NCBI RefSeq assembly: GCF_051020765.1
Contig: NC_134944.1
Location: 8,804,001 to 8,868,000 of the forward strand
Reading direction: 5' to 3'
Length of the DNA stretch: 64,000 nucleotides
Source of the DNA: Lasioglossum baleicum
Lineage: Eukaryota > Arthropoda > Insecta > Hymenoptera > Halictidae
In this document: in pieces, positions 34,795-46,284 of the stretch
Layout: every line of letters starts with the position of its first letter
How positions within the stretch are numbered: the stretch's first letter is position 1
Program-made: the position numbers and the translations under genes
Notes under the pieces: generated by a model
The model's input: the letters and a program-made list of their open reading frames with translations, nothing else
Told to the model about the DNA's origin: nothing
Databases searched by the model: none

Positions 34795-36270
34795 CCTTAT
34801 AACTTGCTACTTTGAGTTGCGAACGAGTCTGTCCTCGGGGACAATGATCTTTTTGAGAAAGACTCGCTGCAAAATACATGATCTTGGATCGTCAACCTTT
34901 CTGAATGGGTTATTCCAGTCCTGACGTGTACAATAGCAATCTGATCGTTTGATTCGACGAAAAATCTAAATGAAATCGTAGGACAGGAGAGGGCAAGGGG
35001 TTCATTGATTTCCGCGCAGCCGATTCTTTCTACTAGCTCACCAGCTGATAAGAGCAAGTAGAGTGAGCCTAATTTGGCGCGTACAACTTGCTACTTTGAG
35101 TTGCGAACGGGTCTGTCCTCGGGGACAATGATCTTTTTGAGAAAGACTCGCTGCAAAATACATGATCTTGGATCGTCAACCTTTCTGATTGGGTTATTCG
35201 ACTTCTGACGTGTACAATAGCATTCAATTTTGGCGATCCTCCCCGGGGGAGGAATGGTGCACCTCGGGCTAAGGAACCATGTCAGCAACGCCAGCCTGGT
35301 TGTTCTGGCCAGTTCCTCATTTCTATTAGACCTACAGTTTATTAAGGTGGGTTCCAGTACGTGTACAATAGCAATCTGATCGTTTGATTCGACGAAAAAT
35401 CTAAATGAAACCGTAGGACAGGAGAGGGCAAGGAGTTCATTGATTTCCGTGCAGCCGATTCTTTCTAGTAGCTTACCAGCTGATAAGAGCAAGTACAGTG
35501 TCCTCGGGGCAATGATCTTTTGGGGAAAAGACTCGATGCAGACTACACGATCTTGGATCGTCAACCTTTCTGATTGGGTTATTCGACTTCTGACGTGTAC
35601 AATAGCATTCAATTTTTGCGATCCTCCCCGGGGGAGGAATGCTGCACCTCGGGCTAAGGAACCGTGTCAGCAACGCCAGCCTGGTTGTTCTGGCCAGTTC
35701 CTCATTTCTATTAGGCCTACAGTTTATTAAGGTGGGTTCCAGTACGTGTACAATAGCAATCTGATCGTTTGATTCGACGAAAAATCTAAATGAAATCGTA
35801 GGACAGGAGGGGGCAAGGGGTTCATTGATTTCCGCGCAGCCGATTCTTTCTAGTAGCTTACCAGCTGATTAGAGCAAGTACAGTGTCCTCGGGGCAATGA
35901 TCTTTTGGGGAAAAGACTCGATGCAGACTACACGATCTTGGATCGTCAACCTTTCTGATTGGGTTATTCGACTTCTGACGTGTACAATAGCATTCAATTT
36001 TTGCGATCCTCCCCGGGGGAGGGATGCTGCACCTCGGGCTAAGGAACCGTGTCAGCAACGCCAGCCTGGTTGTTCTGGCCAGTTCCTCATTTCTATTAGA
36101 CCTACAGTTTATTAAGGTGGGTTCCAGTACGTGTACAATAGCAATCTGATCGTTTGATTCGACGAAAAATCTAAATGAAATCGTAGGACAGGAGGGGGCA
36201 AGGGGTTCATTGATTTCCGCGCAGCCGATTCCTTTCTAGTAGCTTATCAGCTGATTAGAGCAAGTAGAGG
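34795..36270. repeat. Tandem array, ~385-bp unit, just under four copies
   Basis: The marker 'caatagcaatctgatcg' occurs at 34931, 35365, 35751 and 36135, spacings of 434, 386 and 384. Each unit includes 'gcgatcctccccggggga' and 'gttgttctggccagttcc'. The first interval differs in length and content. Open frames across it (35091-35612 -, 35473-35673 -, 35858-36058 -) repeat with the unit and are not genes. Confidence 0.85.
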
Positions 36271-36864
36271 ATAACGGCAAAAGGTAGAAGCGAGGCTAAC
36301 GTTGCTAGAATTGCGTGTTAAACCACTGTGCGGCGTCGAGCCGGCCGATCCGCCACAGAGGAGGTCCATTATCTTCGGCAGCTAAGAGGTATGCATCGTT
36401 GATTGTCGTTGGGAACGCGCACTGTACCGATGCATTGTAATTCTCGCGTCTCCGTTTAAGCGTTGCCCGAGACACCCGCGGCAATATGTGACGCATACAA
36501 ATTCCATGCCCCGTTGCCTCGAACCGGCAAGGTTAATGATTTCCACATCTTCCTGATGCAGCGTCACGTCCCCCCCTCCCCCTGCCGTTCCACTCGTTCG
36601 TTCTTACGACTTCTACCCAACGTGCCGCGTTATCTGCTGCTCAGAATTTCCGTGTACATATTACCGTTCTTCATGATCTTCTTCCTCTTTTCTCGCTACC
36701 ATCCGCGTCATACCTTCGTGACACATAGCGAGCGCACATTCCCAGAAACGTTTCAGATACGTCGAACTCGTCGGAACGATTCCGATCTTCCGTTTCGCTG
36801 CTGGGTGATTCACTCTTTTCTAAAGCGTTCATCTTCTCGGCTGTTCACCCCTGGCAGTCGACAA
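36271..36864. other. GC-rich noncoding block
   Basis: Open on several frames in both directions with no recognisable protein. Nothing else supported. Confidence 0.3.
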
Positions 36865-37395
36865 CAAGTGTTCGACTTCGATTTTGATAATTTTTTGTGA
36901 GATGATGGTATATGGATCCCTGATTATGTATGCAAAATATTAAGTGTAGTTACTCCAGTGGCGGCTCAATTAAGTGGAGGCCCTAAGTGGTAAACATTTT
37001 GGGGCCCTCAAACTCAAGTTAGAAATGGAAGTGTTGCAAGAAAACTCTCATAAACTTATTAACAAAAAAGAAAAGCAATGAAAAATTCCATACCGTTACA
37101 CACATTAAATTTTATTTACAAATTCATAGTTTAAAATTCGGGGCCCCACGCGGCCGCTTAGTCCGCTTACCGTTAGATCCGTCACTGAGTTACTGAATAG
37201 TTTTGAAGATATAAACAATTAAAGTTTAATAAAGATTAATGGTACTTCGAAAACTACAGCTCAACAGGCTTTAACTTTAATTGTTTATATCTTTGAAACT
37301 ATTGAGTAACTTATACCTAATATTTTGCAGACATCATTAGGGATATATATAGCACTGTCTCACAAAGAATTATCAAAATCGAAGTCGGACACTTG
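36865..37395. mobile_element. Palindromic element interrupted by a hAT insertion
   Basis: The sequence from 36865 to the hAT (CAAGTGTTCGACTTCGATTT...) and again from 37188 to 37226 is mirrored by 37273-37395. Removing the 232-bp insert and one 8-bp duplicate joins the left arm. The loop is about 46 bases (37227-37272). No coding capacity. Confidence 0.8.
36956..37187. mobile_element. Non-autonomous hAT element nested in a palindrome
   Basis: Left end CAGTGGCGG; the complement of the right end is CAGTGACGG. Flanks AGTTACTC (36948-36955) and AGTTACTG (37188-37195) form an 8-bp duplication with one mismatch, typical of hAT. It contains the paired 'ggggccc' blocks near 36998 and 37140. Confidence 0.85.
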
Positions 37396-37516
37396 GGGTT
37401 CTTCCCTTGTCAAAGTTAACACTGAAAATTGCTGTTCTATTATGTATTCACAATATTGTTTACATTATTAAATATGTTGGTGTCTAACCAATTACTATAC
37501 ATTCAAGTATTGTATC

Positions 37517-37738
37517 AGATGATTGCATAAGTTTATGCCCGATTTGAAAATAAAATTGAATGATTAAATTTTAAAGAATTATATATATATAGTCACCATT
37601 CTTCTCTAATTCAATAAAAATTCAATGAAATTTAAAGAAATGAATGGTGACTATATACTTGATTAATAAAGCTGTATTCTTTAAAATCTAATCATTGAAT
37701 TTTATTTTCAAATCGGGCACGAACTTATGCAATCATCT
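37517..37738. repeat. Palindromic element, ~222 bp
   Basis: Left AGATGATTGCATAAGTTTAT is mirrored on the right by ATGCAATCATCT. The middle pair is 'tagtcaccattc' and 'gaatggtgacta'. Nearly all arm; no coding sequence. Confidence 0.8.
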
Positions 37739-38849
37739 AATATGAGGTATTATCTGAATAGACAGCGGATCTTCATGCGAAATGAAAATTTTATACCTGA
37801 ATTGCAGCAAATTGAAGTGAGGTGGAAATTGCTTTGGAACTGCCTGAAAAATCATGTTCAGTTTTCAAATAAACCATAATGGAGAAGATATGCATTTTCA
37901 AGGTAGAAGAATGCTCTTCATTTAAAAAGAAAATCGTTTAGAAATATTAAATTGGTTAGGCAGGGTTCACAAAAGAAAACTAGTATGTAATTCCTTCAAT
38001 CGAAAATTATGTTCACAAAATGTTCATTTTTAAATGCTTGTTCTAATTATAATTTTTCTTAAAATCTATTAGTATCGATATTTTCGGCATTGCTCAAAAT
38101 TTAGACAGTAATGTAGATGCATTTAATACTTAATACCGATACGAGACAAGTCTGAATGATTTTCCAAGCGGTTACCGGAAGAACGCAAACCGTTGTCGAA
38201 AGTCGAGGTTATTTTAGCCGGACAGATTGGTACAAGGATATATGGGTCACCCTGTATATGTGTACTGCATGTCCCGCAGGATCAGGCCGGGGAACAGACT
38301 TTCCAATCGGGACGCACGATTCGTAGCGATACGAGAGTGCAGCCGGCTCGAAGTCGTTCCCTACTTCCATATACAGGCGTAGAGAGACAAACCATGCACC
38401 CACACCGATGCAACGGGACACATAACGTGTGCGACCGTGTGCAGTGTGCACCGGTTGACGTTCGCGTGTAGTGTACGCCACGAACGGGGGCAAGTACATA
38501 TATCTAACAAGAACCCTAATTGTCCCACTTCGATTTTAACGAACTTTTCTGCGATGAGAGCTCAAGGTCCATAAGGTAAAAGGCCATAAGGTAAAAGGCC
38601 ATATTATGAGACAGATGCTAGAGAAGAACATGATATTTTCAATGATTTTAAATAGTTAAAAACATAAAATGCTGCGAATTTGTGCATTATTCCATTCTTT
38701 CGTGTTTTCTGAAGTACAAATAATTTTTATAATGTAATTATAACGTTAAAAAATAATTATATGATTGAAAAATAGAGGAGTAATGTCCATGTACGTATTA
38801 TGAGACAGCTTGGATACACCATGTCCCTGGTGTCTCATACTGTATGTCC
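37739..38849. other. Intronic stretch with a possible TAGACTGCGG-family end at 37759
   Basis: TAGACAGCGGATCTTCATGC at 37759 resembles one end of the MITE family at 40709, but I could not find its partner end. 38193-38510 is GC-rich with no product. Two copies of TATTATGAGACAG (about 38605 and 38798) and one inverted GTGTCTCATA (38830) border the transposase remnant. Confidence 0.35.
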
Positions 38850-39320
38850 CTATTTATGGAACAGATAAAGAAATCTAAAAATCACTCTTTTTTCATATTT
38901 TAGTTTTTTATTCCTTTTTAAATATGTAATATAACAATGTATCTGAAATATTAAATAAACTGTTTCTTGCTCGTTAAACCACTCTTTTCGATCTTGCCTT
39001 GTTACAGCAGCTCTACTCAAACTTAAGTGCTGTGCAGTTCTAATTGATATATTTTTATGGCGGTTTCTAAACCCTTCGTACCAGTGACGACCTGGACGGT
39101 TTTCAATAAACGGAGTTTCTCTCTTCATTGATTATATTATATTTTTGAGTACAATCTAATAGATCTGTTTTGTTAACCGGGTAGCCTCTTTCTGCTCGAT
39201 ACAGTATCCAGTTAACAATTTCACGTTCTTCAGCCTCTGTTAGAACAGTTCCTGGTCCAGTTTTCATTTTTTTAACATCTGGATTGTTTTTCCTTCTGGC
39301 TAAAGTGGCTACGGGAACTC
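38850..39320 (-). pseudogene. Pogo/Tigger-like transposase, DNA-binding part, frameshifted
   Basis: Upstream part (minus strand, from about 39320) reads RRKNNPDVKKMKTGPGTVL, then REIVNWILYRAERGYPV and KTDLLDCTQKYNII. This looks like a Psq/CENP-B-type helix-turn-helix. After a frameshift near 39128 a second frame continues MKRETPFIENRPGRHWYEGF RNRHKNISIRTAQHLSLSRA, the second CENP-B-like helix-turn-helix, and soon degenerates to a stop at 38850. The catalytic DDE domain is absent. The family call (pogo/Tigger rather than another CENP-B-type transposase) is from domain order only. Confidence 0.65.
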
Positions 39321-39382
39321 GATAAAAATCGATTTATTTTATGAAAATAATCGATTAATAATCGGCATCCCTACCCTGTATA

Positions 39383-39558
39383 CAGTAAATCCTCTATAGT
39401 CGCAAAAAGGTCGTACACGATGAATGCAAAAAAATATCCCGTCCACTGTAGTAATCAGATCTCGGCTCGGTCTTTGAAGGTGAAAGAAAAATAGTGTCCG
39501 TCAACGAACTTTGCAAAGGAACCTCGCCGAGGCATTTGCGACTATACAGGATTTACTG
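39383..39558. mobile_element. Pogo-like MITE, 176 bp
   Basis: Left CAGTAAATCCTCTATAGTCG; the complement of the right end is CAGTAAATCCTGTATAGTCG. TA flanks both ends. CAGT...CCTCTATA ends and a TA duplication are the pogo/Tigger pattern. It has no coding sequence and lies 60 bp from the transposase remnant. Confidence 0.85.
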
Positions 39559-40708
39559 TAACGCGGTTAGGCAGGTGCGCGCGGGCGATGATCGGTACAA
39601 AAGCTCGTTAAAACACTTGAAATCGAAGTCGTACAGTCGCGGTCCTTCCGTTGCTCGAGAGATTTCACTGGCTTCTTCTACTCGGCCGTGCTCCTTTCCT
39701 TTTTCTCCTCGGTCCTTGCTCCATGCCGGAGCGATCAAGGCCGAGAAAAAGAGCAAACCAAAGGAGAGGAGAGGGGAAGAGCCTCCACGAGGACCGAAGG
39801 GAGGAAACGTATCGTACTCGCTCTCGTTTGCGCCCGCGCGTGCGATCACGTAAACACCCACTCTCTCTCTCTCACTCTTCCTTCTCTTGTTCCGAGGCTC
39901 TCCGAGATTTCGAGCGCTGCGCAGCCGGGACCGTCGGATTTTATCGTCGCGAATAATTTATCGGGAAGCCGCTGTTAATTTACGCGAATTAAACGGATTT
40001 ACGATCGTCTCGACGGTTTTTACGATACCCCGTTGACTGGGAATCTCGACGAGATCTTCGGAGACCAGGCTACACAGCTTTCCTCTTTCGTGCTCGGCGA
40101 AGCTCTTTTGCAACTTTGAGTCTCGAAAATTACAGTGTTATACGAAATTCAAGTAGCTGCACACAGTCTGTAGTAGATGTACTGCTAGAATGATTTTTAC
40201 GATGAATTTTACTAAAATGATTTTCATATTTCTATCCCTTCCTTGATGGCGGTGATTCCTGAAGTCACTCGAAGAAACTTTCCCCTTTGCGAAAATGTTC
40301 TCCGCGGCTTTTGGGACACCCTGTAGTTCTATAAATTTGCTGTCGAAAATCATTGTAGATTTTTTTCTCTACCATGGCGATTTTTAAAAGTTTCCTAGAG
40401 CTACAGCGCTCTCTACACTTTTAAGCTTGAGTGTTGCCATTTCTATCATGAGAATGGAGTTTAGTCAGAACACCCTTAAGAAATTTTTTCACAAGAAAAT
40501 TTTCAAACAACTTGTTAAGGCTATTTGAGCTATAATAATAGCTACATCATCAACGTGAATTTCTGTGGAAAATCATTGTAGTTTCTTCATTCCGCCAAGC
40601 ACTTTATATTATCAAGATTGTGAAACATTTTAATTAAACTTTTTGCTGGCGAATCTAGAGCAAAAATAAGCTGAGCCATGTCCAAGAGTTTTTGACAACT
40701 CTCATTAT
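39559..40708. other. GC-rich block then AT-rich stretch, no gene
   Basis: 39600-40110 is GC-rich and open in several frames without a recognisable product. Around 40265-40325 'cctttgcgaaaatgttctccgcg' resembles 51811-51834, so a dispersed repeat carrying 'ggtgtccc' is likely present twice. Confidence 0.35.
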
Positions 40709-40898
40709 TAGACTGCGGATCTTTACGCATTTATAGCAAAATTGAGTGAATGAAATAGAAAATTGTTGAATTTTAGAAATTGTTGATATGATTTTTCCTG
40801 TATTAAAATCATTAAGAAAAGAAATAACATTCAATTTGGTTTCTATACTTTGCAATCGATGCAGACAATTTTTATTTTGCATAAAGATTTGTAGTCTA
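40709..40898. mobile_element. MITE, TAGACTGCGG family, with perfect 8-bp target duplication
   Basis: Starts TAGACTGCGGATCTTTACGC and ends with the approximate complement (GCATAAAGATTTGTAGTCTA). Flanked by CTCATTAT on both sides (40701-40708 and 40899-40906). No coding sequence. Confidence 0.9.
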
Positions 40899-40906
40899 CT
40901 CATTAT

Positions 40907-41449
40907 TTATCAAGATATTAACGTTTAACTTTATGATATCGAGCAAATATTTTGATATACTTCATTTCGTAATCATATCTTGATTTTTCCGAGCTTTATC
41001 TGATTCCAGTATTCTCGGTACGCAATAATATTGATATCTGACAGATCTATTTTTTCCAATGTGAATCTTGTTTGCTTTCCGAATGATAACTGAACAGCGA
41101 AGTGCCTACATATGTAATACCACTCTACGGAATGTCGTTGCTCTATTGACAACCGCACCAATAAATAAATATGTAGCAAGATTAATTAAATTAAATAATT
41201 AAAAAGAAAGAGAAAAGAAATTCTAAATTCATTTCTAAAGAAAAGAGAAACAAAGAGAAAAGGAGACTCAAAACTTAAAATTGTGAGTAAAAAGAACACA
41301 AATAAAAGAAAGTTATTATTAATCGTAAGAGGGATTTAAACACGTAACCTTTACTTAAGAGATTAAGAAATGAATTATCTGGATATCATAAAATGAAATG
41401 TTAATGATCTTGATATACATATAATGAATATTGCCAACAACGTTCACAC
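40907..41449. other. AT-rich intronic stretch, nothing recognised
   Basis: Purine-rich 'agaaaagagaaa' run near 41205-41270. No gene or element supported. Confidence 0.4.
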
Positions 41450-42070
41450 ACGGGGTCTGCTTATTTTTGCTGTAGATTAAACAAAAAAAAATTTAATTAA
41501 AATCGACGACCCCACACTATAGTCCCTCCTTGTAAGTAAATCGAATTTTTTGATTTTTATAAGGAGACAGTCGCGACTCTCGACCTATTATTAATTGTTA
41601 AAACGCTCGGACATGGGTCTGTTTATTTTTGCTCTAGATTAACCAAAAAAAAGTTTAATTAAAATCGACGACCCCACCGCTATAGTCCCTCCTTGTAAGT
41701 AAATCGAATTTTTTTATTTTCATAAGGAGACAGTCAAGATCCTCGACTTATCATTAATTGTTAAAACGCTTAAACACGGGTCTGCTTATTTTTGCTCTAG
41801 ATAAACCAAAAAAAAGTTAATTTAAAATCGACGACCCCGCCACTATAGTCCCTCCTTGTAAGTAAATTGAATTTTTTTATTTTCATAAGGAGACAGTCAA
41901 GATTCTCAACTTATAATTAATTGTTAAAACGCTTAAACACGGGTCTGCTTATTTTTGCTCTAGATTCACCAAAAAAAGTTAATTTAAAATCGACGACCCC
42001 ACCACTATAGTCCCTCCTTATAAGTAAATTGAATTTTTTGATTTTCATAAGGGGACAGTCGAGATTCTCC
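41450..42070. repeat. Tandem array, ~163-bp unit, four copies
   Basis: The marker 'gggtctg[ct]ttatttttgct' occurs at about 41453, 41615, 41778 and 41941. Each unit also has 'aaaatcgacgaccccac' and 'tatagtccctccttgtaagt'. Confidence 0.9.
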
Positions 42071-43132
42071 GAAATGAATCGAGAAGCGATATCATTTTCC
42101 ACGTAATTCTGCGAGGTTTGCCGAGATTCGTACAACAAAATTCGCATAAGCCAGTCGCGGAGGACCGCGGAACAATAACAACGGGAAAAGTGGATCGGCA
42201 CACCTCGGCTGTTAAATAATGTTGGAAAGGTTAATACACTCGGGTATTTCGGGACGATGGCGGTCGTAACGGACGTGGCATAAAACCGCTTGGTTATTTT
42301 CAGCCGCGGGGCCATTTATGACGGCGAAGGAGCCGTGTATCGTCCGCGGTTGCGCTTTAATTTCCCATATATGCGACTACGCGAGCGGCGTGTGCCGTTT
42401 TTTTTTTCGCGGACGGTTTCCGTCGCTGCGGGAGAAAGTCCCCGGATTTACTTTCGCCGCGCACGCGTCCTCGCGCGTCTCTATCTGTGTGTGTGTGTGC
42501 GTGCAACACGGCGCGAGAGACGACCGAGATCTATCGCGAGGAGGATACGAGGGTTGATGTTCGCGAATGTTTTGCCCGGGGATTTCGCGCGCGCCTGCAC
42601 GCTCGTTTCGCGAGGACGTCGATGCATTAGTCTAATTGAAACCGCGCGTGACCGTGCACTATCCCGCGCTGTCACGATTCAAATAGCAAATACCTACAGC
42701 CTGTAGGCGTGTCTGGGATCTGTCGGCTCTTAAACGCCGGCGTTCCATTGATTGAGCTTCCGAAACTCGAAAATCGGCTTCGCGTAGAAAGGAATTCTCG
42801 ATACCTAAATTAGGGCCTTAATTAAACCTACCACGGTCAGAGATGACCAGTTTTATATATTTTTCAATTATCGAAATTATGAAAATCCATTTATGGAAAA
42901 TAATGGAATAAATTTCCTTGGCCAAGCATCTATTACATCGCAAAATTAGTATTTTTATAAGGCAATATTTAGCAGATACTTTTGAATGCTTAGTAAGTTT
43001 AGTGTTAAAATTAAAATGTTTCAATAAATTTCATTTTTCCAGCACATACCCTAATAAAAATCGTATTCAATTCAGGAAGAGAGGAAACCTACCACCGTCG
43101 GTCGAATGACTGGTTTCATATTTTTCATTTTA
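42071..43132. other. GC-rich block and AT-rich stretch, no gene
   Basis: 42100-42780 is GC-rich with a GTGT run at 42488-42501; the open frames give no recognisable protein. A phrase 'aaacctaccac[gc]gtc' recurs at 42826 and 43085 in direct orientation, bounding about 260 bp. Confidence 0.35.
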
Positions 43133-43766
43133 TACAGTAAGGAGCATAACTGATTCAACACACTTTAAGTCAGAATTACTTTTTTATGAATGGACCAAAC
43201 GACGTCAATTTCTTTGTGAGGCTAGAAGAATTAGTTTAGTAAATGACGTCTAACAAATTTTTTGAAAAGAAATAGTAAAAATTGATTTTTACTACTTTTT
43301 TAGCAGGGCCAATAACGAACATTTAAAAGATGTGTTTGGTCAACTGGTATAAATTATATACGCTCTGAAAATTTTATTGAAATTGGTTAATCGGTTCACG
43401 AGTTATAAATGATCGAAAGTGGTAAACCTTGAAAATCTGGCAAAATTGCAATTTTTACCACTTTCGATCGTTTATAACTCGTGAACCAATTAATATAAAT
43501 TTTCAGGGCGTATATAATTTATACGAGTTGACGAGTTGACATCTTTTAAATTTTCGTTATTGGCCCAGCTAAAAAAGTAGTAAAAATCAATTGTTACTAT
43601 TTCTTTTCGCAATTCCGACCAAATGCATTCTTTCAAAATATTTTTTATACGTCATTTACTAAACTAATTCTTCTAGTCTTAACAGAGAAATTGAAGTCGT
43701 TTGGTCCATTCATAAAAAAGTTATTCTGATTTAAAGTGTGTTGAACCAGTTATGCTCGTTAGTGTA
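43133..43766. mobile_element. Palindromic TA-flanked element (TACAGTAAGGAGC family), complete copy
   Basis: Left TACAGTAAGGAGCATAACTG; the complement of the right end is TACACTAACGAGCATAACTG. TA lies outside both ends. The inverted arms of about 300 bp meet near 43450, where 'ttaccactttcgatcg' faces its complement. A related truncated copy is at 48493. Open frames inside are artefacts. Confidence 0.88.
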
Positions 43767-44621
43767 TAAAGGTCATTCACTTTTTAAAAATGAAAGCGTA
43801 TATTTTTCATTGCGAAAGCATCCCGATAATCTTCACAAGATCTTCTTTAGCAGAGTCTCAGTCGGCAGACATTTTCCGGCGCATTTTTGGACCGAAACGT
43901 ACTCTGTGTCACACGCCGGGTGTCGTCGCGTTCGACTCGTGTACTCGTATACGCGTTAATGAAACCGGAACGACGCGTCGCCATGACGAATCGCTCGGTG
44001 GAACTCGACCCGGGAACCATGAGCGTCCTCTTTTCGCGAGAAACGCGACAGCTAGTCCCTATTACGAGAACGCGGTAATTGGAAACGGCCCGCGGTCGTT
44101 TGCACAACCAGAGATGATCCTCGCCGACCAATTCCGCGAGGAATAAATCGATTACAAAATTCGCTCGAGGCGTTCACAAATAAACTACATTTTGTCCATT
44201 TTTTATCTCCGAATTGTTTAATTGATTCGACAAATTGTTCGGATGCATTCAATTGTTGAACAAATCTCACAGGGTGCAAATATTCAGCCAGGTTCTACAA
44301 CATCCAGCAACATCGACCGGCGAAATCCGGCCTCCCCTTCGAACTTGCTTCACTCTCTCTCTTCCTCTTTGTTTCTATCGGGCTCTCCTCTCGTGACCAC
44401 CCTTTGTCACCCTCGAGCAACGGCCCTGTTCACCCTCCCCGCGACATTTCGCCCGACTTCTATCCCTTTCCGTTTCGGCAATACGTTCTGCAACGCTCGC
44501 CATTGTTTCCTTTGCACGGCGTTGCCTAAACGCGGAAAAAAGGCCTCTCCTCCGGATATAAAAAGGAAATTTCATATAAACGTTAAGTTCAATGTCTCAA
44601 GTATTTTATAAATTATTTGTA
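43767..44621. other. GC-rich noncoding block
   Basis: CpG-containing DNA open on both strands without a recognisable product, including a pyrimidine-rich stretch at 44340-44480. No element seen. Confidence 0.3.
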
Positions 44622-44823
44622 TTGGGTTGGAAAGAAAGTTCGTAGCGTTTTCGAATTAAGAATCGAAGATAAAAAATTAAGGTATTTATTCAATAATACG
44701 AGAAGTTACCTGGAAAATAGCAACAAGTAATAGAACAGAATGGAAAATATGCTATTGAATAAATCTATGAATAAATATCTGAATTTTAATTTACAGACGC
44801 TATGAACTTTCATTCCAACAAAA
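44622..44823. mobile_element. Mariner-type MITE, 202 bp
   Basis: Left TTGGGTTGGAAAGAAAGTTC; the complement of the right end is TTTTGTTGGAATGAAAGTTC; TA flanks both sides. TTGGGTTGG ends are shared with the mariner in MRE11 intron 10. No transposase remains. Confidence 0.85.
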
Positions 44824-44865
44824 TATAAATACATATATATAATAAACGTGCTAAATAATTATTGG

Positions 44866-45271
44866 TAGCCTAGGTTTATGCAATTTTCAATTTTTCTAGA
44901 CAGATTTTGAAACAGTGGTGCGAAATAAAAATCTATTTTTATTGGTGACAGAATTTGTAGATCGAAAATAAACAAAAATACTCCAGTATTTTTTGAAAAT
45001 TTTTAAGGGTCATAAATGCACAACGATCCGCAGTCTACTTAAGTTACTTGCAATATTTATACATTTCTCAGAAATTTGCGGATGTTTATGCAATGTTCAA
45101 TTTTTCTAGGCAAATTTGAAAAAAGTGGTACCAAATAAAATTCTATTTTTGTTGGTGACAGAATTTGTAGATCGAAAATAAATAAATATCGTACTAAATT
45201 CTGTTGAATTTAATACTCCAGCATTTTCTGAAAATGTTCAAAAGCCATAATTGCATAAAGATCCGCTGTAT
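44866..45271. mobile_element. Two adjacent MITEs of the TAGACTGCGG family
   Basis: Copy a (about 44866-45037) ends GATCCGCAGTCTA; copy b (about 45092-45271) ends GATCCGCTGTATA. Their interiors match in the same order ('ttcaatttttctag', 'ggtgacagaatttgtagatcg'). They lie 50-odd bp apart in the same orientation. Left ends are degenerate. Confidence 0.7.
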
Positions 45272-45303
45272 ACTTATTTGCAGTAGAGTTGTAGTCGAGG
45301 CGA

Positions 45304-45511
45304 CTGCAGATCCAAGTTTCGATCCTGTAGGATCAATGGTTCAAGAGTTATGCTTACTTAAAGTTGAATATTTTTCAGTGTTTTTGACAGGTAAGAGCAG
45401 AGTCGCTACGTGGCGGCGCCCTTACCTGTCAAAAACACTGTAGATTGCTCTACTTTAAGCAAGCATAACTCTTGAACCATTGATCCTACAGGATCGAAAC
45501 CTCGACCTGCA
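45304..45511. repeat. Palindrome related to the 333-bp tandem array
   Basis: 'tttcgatcctgtaggatcaa' on the left is mirrored at 45478-45505. The centre contains 'ggcgcccttacctgtcaaaa', which also occurs in each unit of the array at 53.5-54.8 kb. The flank after it (about 45518-45615: 'gggtacaaatctac', 'gagtccggtaaagtaaag') recurs after that array too. Confidence 0.8.
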
Positions 45512-45615
45512 TCCGTCCCGGGTACAAATCTACTGGATTACATAACAAATATGTATATCATAATTTATAGGAGAAAAGCACGAAAATTTTGAGTCCGGTA
45601 AAGTAAAGTTCACCC

Positions 45616-46284
45616 CAATTTACTATTAATTATACATATATACATATAAATATTAATTGTACAATTTACTATTTTTGTTGTTCTAATTCATTGATTCCCA
45701 ACGCTGCTACGCAAGTTTGACGTTCCGTCAACGTTGTCTTCTATTTCTAAAGAAATGTAAATACTACAAATACCATAAGGCCAGGCTGCCAATAATTATT
45801 GAGCACGGACAGTTAGAACGATCCTCGAAAACGGCCGATGCGCTACGAAATTACAATTGCTCCGAGTACCTGGGGTGAAAAGCCGTGCCATCTGTCCGAG
45901 GAAAATCGGTTTTCCTTCCCTTTTTCGGAGTTCGTGCCGGTTTACCGTGCACCCGTGCATATAAATCACGCGCGGCCCTGGAACGTTTCAAGTTCCTCGA
46001 CTCGACAGTGATTGATGCCGATTGCTGGGAACGTGCGCACCGAACGCACCAACGCGAACACGAGCATTAACGTGTCTCGAGTCATCGAACAACCCGGTTA
46101 ATGAGATTCCACACGGGGAAACAAGTTCACCGGTTCTGTGTATCACCGACTAACGTTCGACGCAATTAACGACTCGTTCTTTCCCTCGAACCCTTATCCC
46201 TCAAACACCCTCCACGTTTCTTGCCTGCGAGAAAAATTCTTCAAAGATCGATCCTGGAGATCTGCTAAACCCTTGCACTCAGAG
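45616..46284. other. AT-rich then GC-rich noncoding stretch
   Basis: No product recognised in the frames across 45820-46260. Confidence 0.35.

Noticed and set aside
43790..44146. 118-residue plus-strand frame
   Set aside because: Overlaps two other frames and a minus-strand frame in GC-rich DNA; no recognisable motif.
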